A stretch of 64,000 nt of DNA. Source: Halodesulfovibrio sp. (lineage in GTDB: Bacteria; Desulfobacterota; Desulfovibrionia; Desulfovibrionales; Desulfovibrionaceae). Below the pieces are notes generated by a model. The model saw only the letters and a program-made list of their open reading frames with translations. It was not told where the DNA came from and did no database searches. The position numbers were made by a program, and so were the translations under genes. Positions 40,319 to 49,870 of this stretch are shown in pieces. The stretch covers positions 62,001 through 126,000 of the forward strand of contig NZ_JADMLB010000017.1 of NCBI RefSeq assembly GCF_015482765.1. Reading direction: 5' to 3'. Position 1 is the stretch's first letter. Each line of letters starts with the position of its first letter.

Positions 40319-41593
40319 ATGAGCGACTTGAAGAATATGTACAAAACCATTCTCGGAGACCCATTTCCTTCCGAGATGAAAGTTCAGTTGGGCGATCAAG
40401 AGCTTGTGTATCGCAAGCGCACGTGGGAAATTGACGGGGAAGAAAAAGGGCTGCGCTACGGCGAGAACCCTGACCAGCCTGCAGCTGTATACGAGCTGGC
40501 TGAAGGCTCCCTTACTCTTGGTGGTGTGGAGTTTCGTGGACCGGGCAAAGGACTTGTTTCTGCATTGACTGAAGAAAACATGATTCAGGCAGGCAAGCAT
40601 CCTGGTAAAACCAACCTGACAGATGTTGATAACGCCATTAACATTTTGCAGTACCTTACTGCAAAACCGGCTGCCCTCATCTTAAAACACAACAACCCTT
40701 GCGGTGCCGCATGGTCTGACAAGGGTGTTGCAGATGCGCTTGATAAAGCCTTCTGGAGTGACCGCATCGCAGCCTTCGGTGGCGCGGTAGTGGTAAACCG
40801 TCCTATGGATATGGAGTGCGCTAAGGTTATTAACAGTGCGTACTTTGAGGTTGTGGCAGCACCAGCATTTGAAGACGGTGTTGTTGAAGAGCTGAAAAAG
40901 CGTAAGAACCTGCGCATCCTCGAAATTCCGGGTATGGCGCATCTTGAAGAGCTGGTTAACGTACCTATGCTTGACTTCAAGAGCCTTATTGACGGCGGTA
41001 TTGTTATGCAGCAGTCTTTCCGCAACCGTATCCTCACAGCAGACGACTTTATCCCTGCTACAGCGGAAAAAGACGGTGTGGAAGTGGCAGCACGTAAGCC
41101 GACAGCACAGGAAGCGGACGACCTTCTCTTCGCATGGGCTGTTGAAGCAGGTGTTACCTCCAACTCTATTATCTTTGCACGTAATGGTGCCACCGTATCT
41201 ATCGGTACCGGCGAGCAGGACAGAGTTGGCTGTGTAGAGCTGACTATCCATAAGGCATACACAAAATTTGCTGATATGCTGGCATTTAAGGAACATGGTA
41301 TTTCTTTGTACGAGCTGAAATTGAAAGCGCTCAAAGACAAAGAATCACAGGCGATTCTGGACGACATTGAAGCCCGTACCCGCGCAGAAAAAGGTGGACT
41401 CATGGGAACCGCAATGGTTTCTGATGGATTCTTCCCGTTCCGCGATGGTGTTGATGCTGCACTTGCGCATGGCGTTGGTGCGATTGCACAGCCGGGCGGC
41501 TCTATTCGTGACCATGAAGTTATTGAAGCAGTGAACGAGGCGTCACCGCAGGTAGCTATGGTCTTCACCGCACAGCGTTCCTTTAAGCATTAA
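40319..41593 (+). CDS. purH: AICAR transformylase (PurH C-terminal domain only)
   Basis: 424 aa. It formylates AICAR in the penultimate step of IMP synthesis. Catalytic LILKHNNPCGAAW and the C-terminal GGSIRDHEVIEAV, AAFGGAVVVNRP are typical of the transformylase domain. The N-terminal MGS-like IMP cyclohydrolase domain of bifunctional PurH (about 190 aa) is missing, and no such domain lies next to it, so cyclisation must be done by another protein (for example a PurO-like one). GGAG lies 12 bases before the ATG. Confidence 0.92.
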   Translation: MSDLKNMYKTILGDPFPSEMKVQLGDQELVYRKRTWEIDGEEKGLRYGENPDQPAAVYELAEGSLTLGGVEFRGPGKGLVSALTEENMIQAGKHPGKTNLTDVDNAINILQYLTAKPAALILKHNNPCGAAWSDKGVADALDKAFWSDRIAAFGGAVVVNRPMDMECAKVINSAYFEVVAAPAFEDGVVEELKKRKNLRILEIPGMAHLEELVNVPMLDFKSLIDGGIVMQQSFRNRILTADDFIPATAEKDGVEVAARKPTAQEADDLLFAWAVEAGVTSNSIIFARNGATVSIGTGEQDRVGCVELTIHKAYTKFADMLAFKEHGISLYELKLKALKDKESQAILDDIEARTRAEKGGLMGTAMVSDGFFPFRDGVDAALAHGVGAIAQPGGSIRDHEVIEAVNEASPQVAMVFTAQRSFKH

Positions 41594-41600
41594 AAAAGAT

Positions 41601-41634
41601 ACTTCCCGCAGGTGGAAATACACCTGCGGGAAGT
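41601..41634 (+). other. Strong hairpin after the AICAR transformylase gene
   Basis: A perfect 14-bp stem (ACTTCCCGCAGGTG / CACCTGCGGGAAGT) with a 6-base loop. No T run follows on the + strand; on the - strand a TCTTTTTT tract follows. It may end transcription inefficiently or protect the mRNA 3' end. Confidence 0.7.
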
Positions 41635-41764
41635 TCCTGTATGGTTACAAGAAAATTTTGCTTTCCAGTAATTGGAAACGCTTCTGAAAAATACACGGTG
41701 AGAGACACACCGCATTGATACGAATGAATATCGGCATAAGCCGGTTCCAAATAAAGCAGGTAAT

Positions 41765-43843
41765 ATGAGTGCTTCTTCTCTGGTTCGGTATCCCGGACCG
41801 GGCTGTGTTGTAGAGTTCATGCACGGTAACAAGGCTCAGCAGGGCTGGGTACTTGACGAACAGGGTGGAAAACTACGGCTTCTTACTATCAATAAACGCG
41901 AGATGAAGCTTGCTTCTTCACGCGTTCTTCCTTGGGCTGGTCCTTCTTACAGCGGCGAACGTTCACGTCAGGAAATCGGTGTATTGTTAGAAGAACACCG
42001 TGCAAAGCGTGATGCCATGAGTGCGGAAATTGACGCGCTCGAACTGTGGGATTTTGCGCAGGGTGAGGTGGATAAAGAGACCATTCAGTGGTTTGCAGAA
42101 CTGTTGTGGGAAGAACCGACTATTGACCAGCTTGCTGCTCTTGGCAGCGCAATGCTTGCCTGCAAAACGCATTTTAAATTTCAGCCACCAGAGTTTGAAA
42201 TTTATCCGGCAGAAAAAGTGGAAAAGCGCCTTGAAGAGGACAGAAAGCGTTTAGAACGTGAAGCGCTTGTTACACAGGGTGTCGGCTTTTTCCGCAGCCT
42301 TTGGGAGAAGCACTCCAAAGGGCGGGCATTGGGTAAAGAGCCTGATGAAGGAGTTGCTGAGCAGCTTAAACATATCATTCTCGGACGGATGAGTGATCCT
42401 GACAGCCATGAGATTGAGCAGGTGTGGAAGCAGCTTGCAAAAGGGCTTCCTGAAGATCAGCATATGGCATTGCACCTTGCTCAGGCATGGGGACTTGTGC
42501 CGCCTCATCATAACTTCTGGTTAGACCGCGCAGATTATGATTGCTCAAATAGCTGGGCAGATGAATTTGCCGGCGACGTGCAGGATATTAAAGACAAATG
42601 CTTGTCTGTACGTCAGGAACCGGAAGACCGAACCTATATTTCTATTGATTCCGCTACTACCAAAGATATTGATGATGCCTTTAACATAGAGCGTCGTGGT
42701 GATGGCGGGTATCGTTTACGTATTTCCCTTGCATGTCCGGCGGTCGCATGGCCGTTCGGCAGTCGTTTCGATAAGCATGTATTACGTCGCGCTACCAGTG
42801 TCTACTTGCCGGAAGGTGACTGCCACATGATGCCGACGGCATTGGGAACAGATTTCTTCAGTCTTCATGCAAATGAAGACCGCCCGTCACTTATTCTTGA
42901 TATGGAATGCAGCAGCACCGGCGAATTGGAACGCTGCACGCCTGTTCCTGTATGGGTAAACCTTGCAGCGAACTTGACTTATATCGACTCAGAAGCCGTG
43001 ATTAATGGCGGCGGAGAGGGAACTCCTGCTGCTGCATTTGCAGAGCAGATTACCCTTGGTGCAGAATTAAGTGACAAACTTCAAGAACAGCGTATTGCCA
43101 ATGGTGCTGTCATAATCGAGCGGAATGATCCAAAGGTTAAACTTTCCGGAGAAGGAAGCGATACCAAGGTAGAGATTCATCCTGCAGAAGATACACCAAA
43201 GGCTATGAAACTTGTGAGCGAGATGATGATTCTTGCGAACTCAGGTATCGCGTTGTGGGCTAAAGAACATGGCGTAACACTGCTTCATAGAACGCAGGAT
43301 GTGGCTGTACCTAAAGAGTATGTAGGGATTTGGAGCGCTCCGCATGACATTGCACGTGTTGTTAAAGCGCTGTCTTCTGCTATTCTGGAGATCACCCCGC
43401 GCCCGCATAGAGGTATCGGGGTGGATGCATACAGTCCGATTACTTCACCGCTCAGACGATACCCTGACCTTGTCAACGTAGCTCAAGTAATACACTATAC
43501 TGCTACAGGTGAGGCGCAGTGGTCCAGCGAAGAAGTAACGACAATGCTTCCTTTGCTTAACGCCCGTCTTGACTCTGTAGGGCAGATTCAGCGTTTCCGC
43601 CCGCGCTATTGGAAGCTGCTGTACTTTAAGCAGCAGGGGGACAAAGTTTGGCGTGAAGCTATTGTTACGGAAGAAAACGATGCATTCGTAACGGTTTCTT
43701 TACCGAATGAGCAAATTTTTGTACGTGGCAGACGTAAGTCATTTGGCGATAAGGTGAATCCGGGGCAACATTTTATGGTTCGCATCGGTAAGGTTCACCC
43801 TTTGAATAACGAAATCCAAATTCTGGATGCTATGGAAAGTTAA
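41765..43843 (+). CDS. RNB-domain ribonuclease (RNase II family)
   Basis: 692 aa 3'-5' exoribonuclease. The RNB catalytic block starts at about residue 290 with YISIDSATTKDIDDAFNIE, carrying the metal-binding aspartates, and ends with SPLRRYPDLVN. The N-terminal half is an atypical, charged region (first 100 residues SH3/OB-like, then helical) unlike the cold-shock domains of E. coli RNase II; the C-terminus has a short S1-like tail (about 625-690). The ribosome site is weak (GCAGGTAAT). Role: mRNA decay in the cytoplasm. Confidence 0.85.
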   Translation: MSASSLVRYPGPGCVVEFMHGNKAQQGWVLDEQGGKLRLLTINKREMKLASSRVLPWAGPSYSGERSRQEIGVLLEEHRAKRDAMSAEIDALELWDFAQGEVDKETIQWFAELLWEEPTIDQLAALGSAMLACKTHFKFQPPEFEIYPAEKVEKRLEEDRKRLEREALVTQGVGFFRSLWEKHSKGRALGKEPDEGVAEQLKHIILGRMSDPDSHEIEQVWKQLAKGLPEDQHMALHLAQAWGLVPPHHNFWLDRADYDCSNSWADEFAGDVQDIKDKCLSVRQEPEDRTYISIDSATTKDIDDAFNIERRGDGGYRLRISLACPAVAWPFGSRFDKHVLRRATSVYLPEGDCHMMPTALGTDFFSLHANEDRPSLILDMECSSTGELERCTPVPVWVNLAANLTYIDSEAVINGGGEGTPAAAFAEQITLGAELSDKLQEQRIANGAVIIERNDPKVKLSGEGSDTKVEIHPAEDTPKAMKLVSEMMILANSGIALWAKEHGVTLLHRTQDVAVPKEYVGIWSAPHDIARVVKALSSAILEITPRPHRGIGVDAYSPITSPLRRYPDLVNVAQVIHYTATGEAQWSSEEVTTMLPLLNARLDSVGQIQRFRPRYWKLLYFKQQGDKVWREAIVTEENDAFVTVSLPNEQIFVRGRRKSFGDKVNPGQHFMVRIGKVHPLNNEIQILDAMES

Positions 43844-43918
43844 CATCTTGCTTTGCGGTTACGCACAACTGTAGATACCGCAAGCGGGTTTTGATGAGCT
43901 ATCGCAAGGAGAGTGAAC

Positions 43919-44524
43919 ATGCTGGCAAAACTTCTCTGGCTTGGTATGGCGTATGTTATGGGTTCCGTTCCGTTTGGTCTGCTTATCGCTAAAGCTACCT
44001 GCGGAATTGATCCACGTCTCGACGGCAGTAAAAACGTTGGTGCAACCAACGTAGCGCGTCTGTGTGGCTTTAAATACGGCGTTGCAACATTGGCATGTGA
44101 CCTTCTTAAAGGCGCTATTCCGGTAGCAATTGCGTTTACCATCAGCCACAACTGGTTATTTTTAAGTCTGGTTGCACTTGCTGCGCTTATGGGACACGTC
44201 CGTTCCTGTTTCCTCGGTTTTGAGGGCGGCAAAGCTGTTGCAACAACCGTTGGCGTATTCGTACCGCTGGCATTTTTCCCTATGCTTTTTAGCTGCATCG
44301 CCAGTGCGTTTGTTATCTGGCGCTCCGGTTATGTGTCTATGGGGTCACTCACACTTGTGGTAACCCTGCCTATATTCCTGTTCCTGTCCGGCCATTGGTC
44401 ATTTATTCCTCTGGCTCTCGTAGTGCTTGCACTCGTATTCTGGACTCATAGAGAAAACATCGGCCGCCTTGCACGCGGTGAAGAAAAATCGTGGCTTAAG
44501 AAGAAGCACGAGGAACAAGCATAA
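43919..44524 (+). CDS. plsY: Acyl-phosphate:glycerol-3-phosphate acyltransferase
   Basis: 201 aa inner-membrane enzyme that makes lysophosphatidic acid, the first step of phospholipid synthesis. Five membrane segments and the PlsY motifs [24 protein letters not shown], and [19 protein letters not shown] are present. ATG 43919 is chosen because AGGAG lies seven bases upstream; GTG 43913 is too near. The stop codon overlaps the ATG of thrC (TAATG), so translation is coupled. Confidence 0.95.
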   Translation: MLAKLLWLGMAYVMGSVPFGLLIAKATCGIDPRLDGSKNVGATNVARLCGFKYGVATLACDLLKGAIPVAIAFTISHNWLFLSLVALAALMGHVRSCFLGFEGGKAVATTVGVFVPLAFFPMLFSCIASAFVIWRSGYVSMGSLTLVVTLPIFLFLSGHWSFIPLALVVLALVFWTHRENIGRLARGEEKSWLKKKHEEQA

Positions 44525-45975
44525 TGAAAAACGCATCAGTGTTCCCCGAATATCGGGGAGAGATGGAATACTACTGTCTTGGTTGTGGAAAACGATTCGG
44601 CATTGAAGAACTGCTGTACACTTGCCCTGAGTGTGGCGGCGTATTCCTGCTCGACAACCTTGATTTCGACAAACTTTCCGAACGTACCGGTGAAGAATGG
44701 CGTGAACTGTTCGACACCCGTGCTGCTTCCAAGAACACCGCGCTTCGCGGCATCTTCCGTTTTTACGAGTTGATGGCTCCTGTTCTTGAAGAAGAAGATA
44801 TTGTTTACCTTGGCGAAGGTAATACCCCGATTGTTGAAGCGAACGATCACCTTGCTGAAAAGACAGGCATTCGTTTTGCGTTCAAAAACGACGGTCAGAA
44901 CCCGAGTGCGTCTTTTAAAGACCGCGGCATGGCATGTGCGTTTGCCTATCTTAAAGCGCTCGTACGTAAACATGGTTGGGATGAAGTACTGACTGTCTGT
45001 GCTTCCACGGGTGACACATCCGCGGCAGCAGCTTTGTACGCCTCCCATATCGGTTCTCCACTTAAGTCTGTGGTGTTGTTGCCGCATGGCAAAGTAACTC
45101 CGCAGCAGTTGTCACAGCCTTTGGGCTCCGGTGCGACTGTAATGGAAATTCCGGGCGTTTTTGATGACTGCATGAAGGTTGTAGAAAACCTTGCAGAAAA
45201 CTACCGTGTTGCGTTGCTGAACTCTAAAAACAGCTGGCGTATTCTTGGTCAGGAATCCTACGCATTTGAAATTGCGCAGTGGTGTGACTGGGATCTCAAG
45301 GGCAAATGTGTCTTCGTACCTGTCGGTAACGCGGGCAACATTACTGCTGTTATGGGTGGTTTCCTTAAGTTGCATCGTCTTGGCATTATCAACGAACTTC
45401 CTCGCGTGTTCGGTGTGCAGTCTCATCATGCAGACCCTGTGTACCAGTACTACAGCGTGGAAGATCCTGCTAAACGTGAATACAAGCCGGTTGCGGTAAC
45501 ACCGTCTGTTGCACAGGCTGCAATGATTGGTAACCCGGTGTCGTTCCCACGTGTTAAGCACTTTGCAGAGCAGTTCGAAGCAATTGGCGGCAAGGGTGCT
45601 TTCCAGGTGCTTCAGGTAACAGAACAGTCCATCATGGATTCTATGATTGAAGCAAACATGAACGGACACATCGCTTGTACTCAGGGCGGTGAGTGTTACG
45701 CAGGTCTCAAGCGTGCAAAAGAACTCGGACTTATTGCTGACGATGAATTTGCAATCCTTGATGCAACAGCACACGCACTGAAGTTCTCCGGTTTTCAGGA
45801 TATGTACTTCAGTAACAGCTTCCCTGCGGAGTTCGGAGTTAATCCGGATACTTCTCTTGCTAATGCTCCTGAGCTGGTTATCGAAGAATCTGCAAAAGCA
45901 GAGTTGGCTCCTGAAGCTTTCACAGAAGCAGCAGCTAAGACTATCGCCGGTAAATTAGGTCTTCAGAGCAAGTAG
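44524..45975 (+). CDS. thrC: Threonine synthase
   Basis: 483 aa PLP enzyme converting O-phosphohomoserine to threonine. An N-terminal zinc ribbon (CLGCGKRFGIEELLYTCPECGG) precedes the catalytic fold with the PLP lysine in NPSASFKDRGM, ASTGDTSAAAA, and the phosphate loop PVGNAGN. Overlaps plsY by one base and ends before a terminator. Confidence 0.95.
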   Translation: MKNASVFPEYRGEMEYYCLGCGKRFGIEELLYTCPECGGVFLLDNLDFDKLSERTGEEWRELFDTRAASKNTALRGIFRFYELMAPVLEEEDIVYLGEGNTPIVEANDHLAEKTGIRFAFKNDGQNPSASFKDRGMACAFAYLKALVRKHGWDEVLTVCASTGDTSAAAALYASHIGSPLKSVVLLPHGKVTPQQLSQPLGSGATVMEIPGVFDDCMKVVENLAENYRVALLNSKNSWRILGQESYAFEIAQWCDWDLKGKCVFVPVGNAGNITAVMGGFLKLHRLGIINELPRVFGVQSHHADPVYQYYSVEDPAKREYKPVAVTPSVAQAAMIGNPVSFPRVKHFAEQFEAIGGKGAFQVLQVTEQSIMDSMIEANMNGHIACTQGGECYAGLKRAKELGLIADDEFAILDATAHALKFSGFQDMYFSNSFPAEFGVNPDTSLANAPELVIEESAKAELAPEAFTEAAAKTIAGKLGLQSK

Positions 45976-46041
45976 GATACGAGTATGACAGCTGAGTTTG
46001 TTGAAGCTTGGCGAACTGTTCTGTCCTTTTGATAAAAATAA

Positions 46042-46073
46042 GAGGCTGTCCCTTTGGGGGCAGTCTTTTTTTA
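46042..46073 (+). terminator. Intrinsic terminator after plsY-thrC
   Basis: Stem AGGCTGTCCC / GGGGCAGTCT with wobble pairs, TTTG loop and a run of seven T. Confidence 0.85.
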
Positions 46074-46238
46074 TTGTGATATACTGTGGCAAAACTCTAT
46101 GCTGAGAAGGCCGCACGTTGTTTTTTCTTTTCTGTACTATCTTCAATTGTATGTGGACAAGAACAGTCTGTTGTAAAGTACGTTTATTTGAATTACCGTT
46201 AATCACAATTTTGTAATTAATCTTCAGAGCTGCTCTTG

Positions 46239-49115
46239 ATGGGGGATTTTCGGAAAATGGAAGGTACTGCACCACACGACTCAGTCTCATATCCCTCCTT
46301 ACTCGTATGGCATTGGTATTTTATTGCCTGGGCTGCCGGATTATGGGGAGCACGTTATTTCCTTCCCTCTCTTGCTGCTCTCGGGGCAATTGTCTTTTTC
46401 TACGTACTTACACGTCTTCTTGCCCGTCAAATTCCAGAAGAAGGGGTCTCTTCACCAATCATTTCAGCAACACAGGGTGTTGTGAGACTTTGTGTTGTTT
46501 TTGCTGTCTTTGTGCTCGGATTACAGGTCGGGTCAACAGCACTCTCTGATCGTCCGTTTGATATAACAAAGTCTGAAACCTTACCGCAATTTGTGTTGGA
46601 AAAAGAGTACACACAGGTCACCGGTACCATACGTGAAGTGCAGACTTCACCGGACAGGCGGATTAAGTTTATTCTTTCAGATGCAAGCTACACGTATGAT
46701 GGAGTGAAAACACCTGTTTCAGGCGATGTTGTCTGGACTTGGGCTAACAGGAAGGATGCATGGAAAAAGCAGCAGAAACGTGCTTCTGAAGATGAAACGG
46801 GAGGGCTGAATTCTGAGGAGCCTTCGGTTTCGAATATTTCACGTCTGCGCCCAATGGTCGGAGAAACCATTACTCTTCGAGCCAAGCTGGTGCCGATTGT
46901 GGGTTTTCGTAATAAAAGTTTATGGAACAGCGGCGATTACTGGCAAAACAGAGGTGTCTTTTGGCGAATGTACACATGGGGGGATAAAGCAATTCCTTCG
47001 CGTTCAGGGGATGTAGCCTTTTGGACACTGTGGCGTGAGAAGATCCGTTTTTCTGTTTCGCAGCAGGTGGACGAGTTAGCGCACTCAGAGGTGTTTCATT
47101 CTCTTGCCGCTGTTTTTGGAAAAAAAGCCACAAGCGATGCCTTCAGGGTTATTCCTGCGTTAGTTTTCGGGGATAAATATAGCTTTTCAAGCAAGCGCTA
47201 TGGACAGCTTTCTCGTGCGTCATTGTCCCATTCTTTTGCTCTTTCGGGCATGCATTTGGCGATTGTTTCGTTACTTATCTCAGTCTTATGTTCGCTCTGC
47301 GTCCGTAACGGACGGATTTTTGAACACCTGAGTCGGTCAAAGCTTATTGCGCTGACAGTCCTTCCTGCCGCAGGGCTGTATGTCTGGATTGGCGGTGGTT
47401 CGCCTTCCCTTGAACGGGCTTTTATAATGCTTGCGTGCTGGTGTGTGCTGATGCTCTTTAACAGGCCGCGGGTCTTTATGGACGGCTTGTTCTGGGCACT
47501 TGCAATCATGACTGTTGTTGACCCGCTTATTGTTTTTGATTTGCGCCTTCAGCTTTCTGCTTTGGCCATTGTCGCTATGATCGTTGCCTTACCGTTGCTT
47601 AGCGTTGCGAGAGAGGCGTTGTTGCCTGAGAAGGATACTTTTTTCCAGAGAATTAAGCGTTCAGCTTTTGATATTCTGTTTATCTCAATTTCTATTCAGC
47701 TTGTCTTGTATCCAGTCACTGTCTGGAACTTTAACGAATTATCCTTATGGAACATTCTGAATGTGATCTGGCTTCCGCTGCTCGGTATGGTTATTATGCC
47801 GCTGTTGTTGTGCGGGTTAGCTGCAGGATGTCTTACAATGGCACTCCCAGTATTCTTGCCAGTTACAGAAGCTATATTCACTGTAGCCGCTACACCTATT
47901 GCGGCATTATTCGCTTTTTTGGACGATATGGATAAGGCAGGTTTTTTAACCCCTCTCATAATGGAGCGCCCGCATTGGGTTGAGATTTTCGCATGGTACG
48001 GTTGTATTGTGTCTGCATTGGTTTGGTGGAGCATTGAAGGAAAAGCTGTTTTAACGCTGATGTACTCCTCACTGAGTGAAGGTGCTCCTACATGGGAAAA
48101 TAAGCTGTTTACTGCTGTTGGACTGCCTTTAGTAGGGAGTGACATAGAGCGAGAAACTGAGCCGGCGTCATCCGTTGTGCTGCGTGAGATGGAGTCTCAA
48201 AAAGCACAAGGGAGTGGGGGGAGTGCTTTTGCAGCTTGTGATAAACGATGCGGTCTTTCGCATTGGGCGCATTGGGCTGCCCGCCTTGCTCTTTCCGGTT
48301 TTGTTTTGTTGTTGTTTTTGCCTGATGCACTGCACGCATACCACCTGGAGCAGCGAACTACGCTGAATGTGTTGGATGTGGGACAGGGACAGTCTTTGCT
48401 ACTTACGTTCCCTGACGATAAACGCATGCTTATTGACGGTGGCGGGTTTTCATCTCGTTCTTTTGATGTCGGCCGTGCGCTGGTTGTTCCGTGCCTTACA
48501 CGACAACATGACGCTTCTGTACAATGGGTTATGGCAACGCATCCTGATACCGATCATATTCGTGGGTTGTTTCATCCACTCGCATATGCGGACGTGAAAG
48601 GGTATTTTGCAACAGATGCTGAGCCTCATGGCTGGAATAAAACACAGCTTGCTGCCGCACTGAAAAAAGCCGGATTAGAGAAACAGATTTTGGTTGCCGG
48701 AGATGTACTCATTATTTCTGATTCCCTTGAAGTGGAGGTACTGCATCCACCCAAACAATCTCAACTTGCTGGAAACAACAAATCGCTCGTGCTTCGCCTT
48801 GTTCACGTTGATGGCAAAAAAAGAAAAGGATTGGCACTTCTTACAGGCGATATTGAAGTGAAGGGGATAGAGGAGTTGCTCCGGTCAAATGCAGAGTTGA
48901 AGGCGGATGTGCTTATTCTCCCGCACCATGGATCTGCATCAAGTTTTTCTCCGGAACTTTATGATGCAGTTACGCCGAAAATTGCCGTGGCGTCGTGCGG
49001 ATTTTTGAATAAATTTAAGTTTCCTTCACCGGTTGTTATGGATGAGTTGCACCGAAGAGGTATACAAACAATGACGACAGCAATGCAGGGTGAAGTGGAA
49101 CTCTATTTAGAGTAA
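46239..49115 (+). CDS. comEC: DNA-uptake channel protein ComEC/Rec2
   Basis: About 958 aa. Order: N-terminal membrane helices and DUF4131-type OB-like domain (to ~240), the polytopic Competence domain (about 285-560, with LSHSFALSGMHLAIVS), and a C-terminal metallo-beta-lactamase-like domain (about 700-958) with LDVGQGQSLLL, MATHPDTDHIRG and ILPHHGSASS. It would pull single-stranded DNA across the inner membrane, the C-terminal domain probably degrading the other strand. The start is unsure: TTG 46236, ATG 46239 or ATG 46257, the last having GGGGGA upstream. Other competence genes are not in the window. Confidence 0.92.
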   Translation: MGDFRKMEGTAPHDSVSYPSLLVWHWYFIAWAAGLWGARYFLPSLAALGAIVFFYVLTRLLARQIPEEGVSSPIISATQGVVRLCVVFAVFVLGLQVGSTALSDRPFDITKSETLPQFVLEKEYTQVTGTIREVQTSPDRRIKFILSDASYTYDGVKTPVSGDVVWTWANRKDAWKKQQKRASEDETGGLNSEEPSVSNISRLRPMVGETITLRAKLVPIVGFRNKSLWNSGDYWQNRGVFWRMYTWGDKAIPSRSGDVAFWTLWREKIRFSVSQQVDELAHSEVFHSLAAVFGKKATSDAFRVIPALVFGDKYSFSSKRYGQLSRASLSHSFALSGMHLAIVSLLISVLCSLCVRNGRIFEHLSRSKLIALTVLPAAGLYVWIGGGSPSLERAFIMLACWCVLMLFNRPRVFMDGLFWALAIMTVVDPLIVFDLRLQLSALAIVAMIVALPLLSVAREALLPEKDTFFQRIKRSAFDILFISISIQLVLYPVTVWNFNELSLWNILNVIWLPLLGMVIMPLLLCGLAAGCLTMALPVFLPVTEAIFTVAATPIAALFAFLDDMDKAGFLTPLIMERPHWVEIFAWYGCIVSALVWWSIEGKAVLTLMYSSLSEGAPTWENKLFTAVGLPLVGSDIERETEPASSVVLREMESQKAQGSGGSAFAACDKRCGLSHWAHWAARLALSGFVLLLFLPDALHAYHLEQRTTLNVLDVGQGQSLLLTFPDDKRMLIDGGGFSSRSFDVGRALVVPCLTRQHDASVQWVMATHPDTDHIRGLFHPLAYADVKGYFATDAEPHGWNKTQLAAALKKAGLEKQILVAGDVLIISDSLEVEVLHPPKQSQLAGNNKSLVLRLVHVDGKKRKGLALLTGDIEVKGIEELLRSNAELKADVLILPHHGSASSFSPELYDAVTPKIAVASCGFLNKFKFPSPVVMDELHRRGIQTMTTAMQGEVELYLE

Positions 49116-49201
49116 GTCAAAATGTTAGAATTAAATTATATTGTAATTAGAACGCGTTAGATAGGCTTAGATTGATTATTTTTCATGAAATAACGCTAAA
49201 A

Positions 49202-49490
49202 GGACTTGAGGTCTGTCGACGATGTGGTAGGAAAAAAGAAAGCATATTGGCGGGTTGGTAGAAACCTGAAACTACCCCTCGGGAAAATCAGCCATCCATA
49301 TGCTCAGGGAGATACGTTTGGATTCGACTCCGGACATGCGGCGGCCCCATTCCGCTTAAAAAACAGGGCCGCTACACACATTATCCTGATGCTGAAGAGT
49401 GACCAGCTCTTTCAGCAAGTCCCTGAAGGATGACCCCCTTCAAGAGACAATATCTCAAAAAGGGCACGCTCTAGGGCGTGTCCTTTTTAG
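49202..49490 (+). ncRNA. Candidate structured RNA between comEC and the receiver gene
   Basis: In the gap between two convergent genes a dense set of paired elements is visible: closing stem GGACTT/AAGTCC (49202-49207 with 49417-49422), hairpins GGTAG/CTACC (49257/49272), ATCCA/TGGAT (49294/49319), GCGGCCC/GGGCCGC (49341/49366), GCTGAA/TTCAGC (49391/49411), and TGAAGG/CCTTCA (49424/49437), ending in a terminator. A 75-codon open frame runs through it without a ribosome site. It does not match tmRNA, RNase P, SRP RNA or riboswitches I know. Strand is a guess from the closing stem and terminator. It could instead be a decayed gene. Confidence 0.4.
49458..49487. terminator. Bidirectional intrinsic terminator
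   Basis: AAAAAGGGCACGC / GCGTGTCCTTTTT with one G-T pair. It ends any + strand transcript of the gap and also the - strand receiver gene. Confidence 0.87.
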
Positions 49491-49510
49491 TTCGAAAAGA
49501 AAAAATAATG

Positions 49511-49870
49511 CTATTCGAAAAAACTTGCAACCTTCGCTTTCAATTCTGTCAAATCCACCGATTTAACGACGTAATAGTCTGCGGCAATTGACTTCATATC
49601 ATGTTGAAAGCTGTCGTACGCTGTACTTAATATAACAGGTAACGTTGAATTCATGGTGCGGATATCTTGTAGCAGATCCAAACCGGTCAGTTTTTGATTC
49701 AGCCGGATATCGAGTATTACCACATCAGGTTTCTCTTTACTGAGAACTTCCAGAATAGGTTCAGTCCCGTCAGAAAGTGCCACGGCGTACCCGTCCTCTT
49801 CGAACGCGTCTTTATATAACAGCCGGATATTCTCTTCATCATCCACAATCAGTACTTTTTTATCAGCCAT
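49511..49870 (-). CDS. Stand-alone receiver-domain response regulator
   Basis: 119 aa, receiver domain only. Acidic pocket in LIVDDEEN, phosphoacceptor Asp in VVILDIRLN, Thr in ILSTAYDS and Lys in YVVKSVD are present, so it should be phosphorylatable. It has no output domain and so probably acts like CheY/Spo0F through partners. No histidine kinase lies nearby. ATG 49870 has GGGGGAG upstream; the longer in-frame start is unsupported. Confidence 0.9.
   Translation of the reverse strand: MADKKVLIVDDEENIRLLYKDAFEEDGYAVALSDGTEPILEVLSKEKPDVVILDIRLNQKLTGLDLLQDIRTMNSTLPVILSTAYDSFQHDMKSIAADYYVVKSVDLTELKAKVASFFE

Noticed and set aside
49319-49334. T-loop-like GGATTCGACTCC suggesting a tRNA or tmRNA
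   Set aside because: The flanking sequence does not form acceptor, D and anticodon arms, and no CCA end or tag frame is present.
49206-49433. A 75-codon open frame in the comEC downstream gap
   Set aside because: TTG start, no ribosome site and no domain pattern; it coincides with strong palindromes, so structure seems the better explanation, though coding cannot be excluded.
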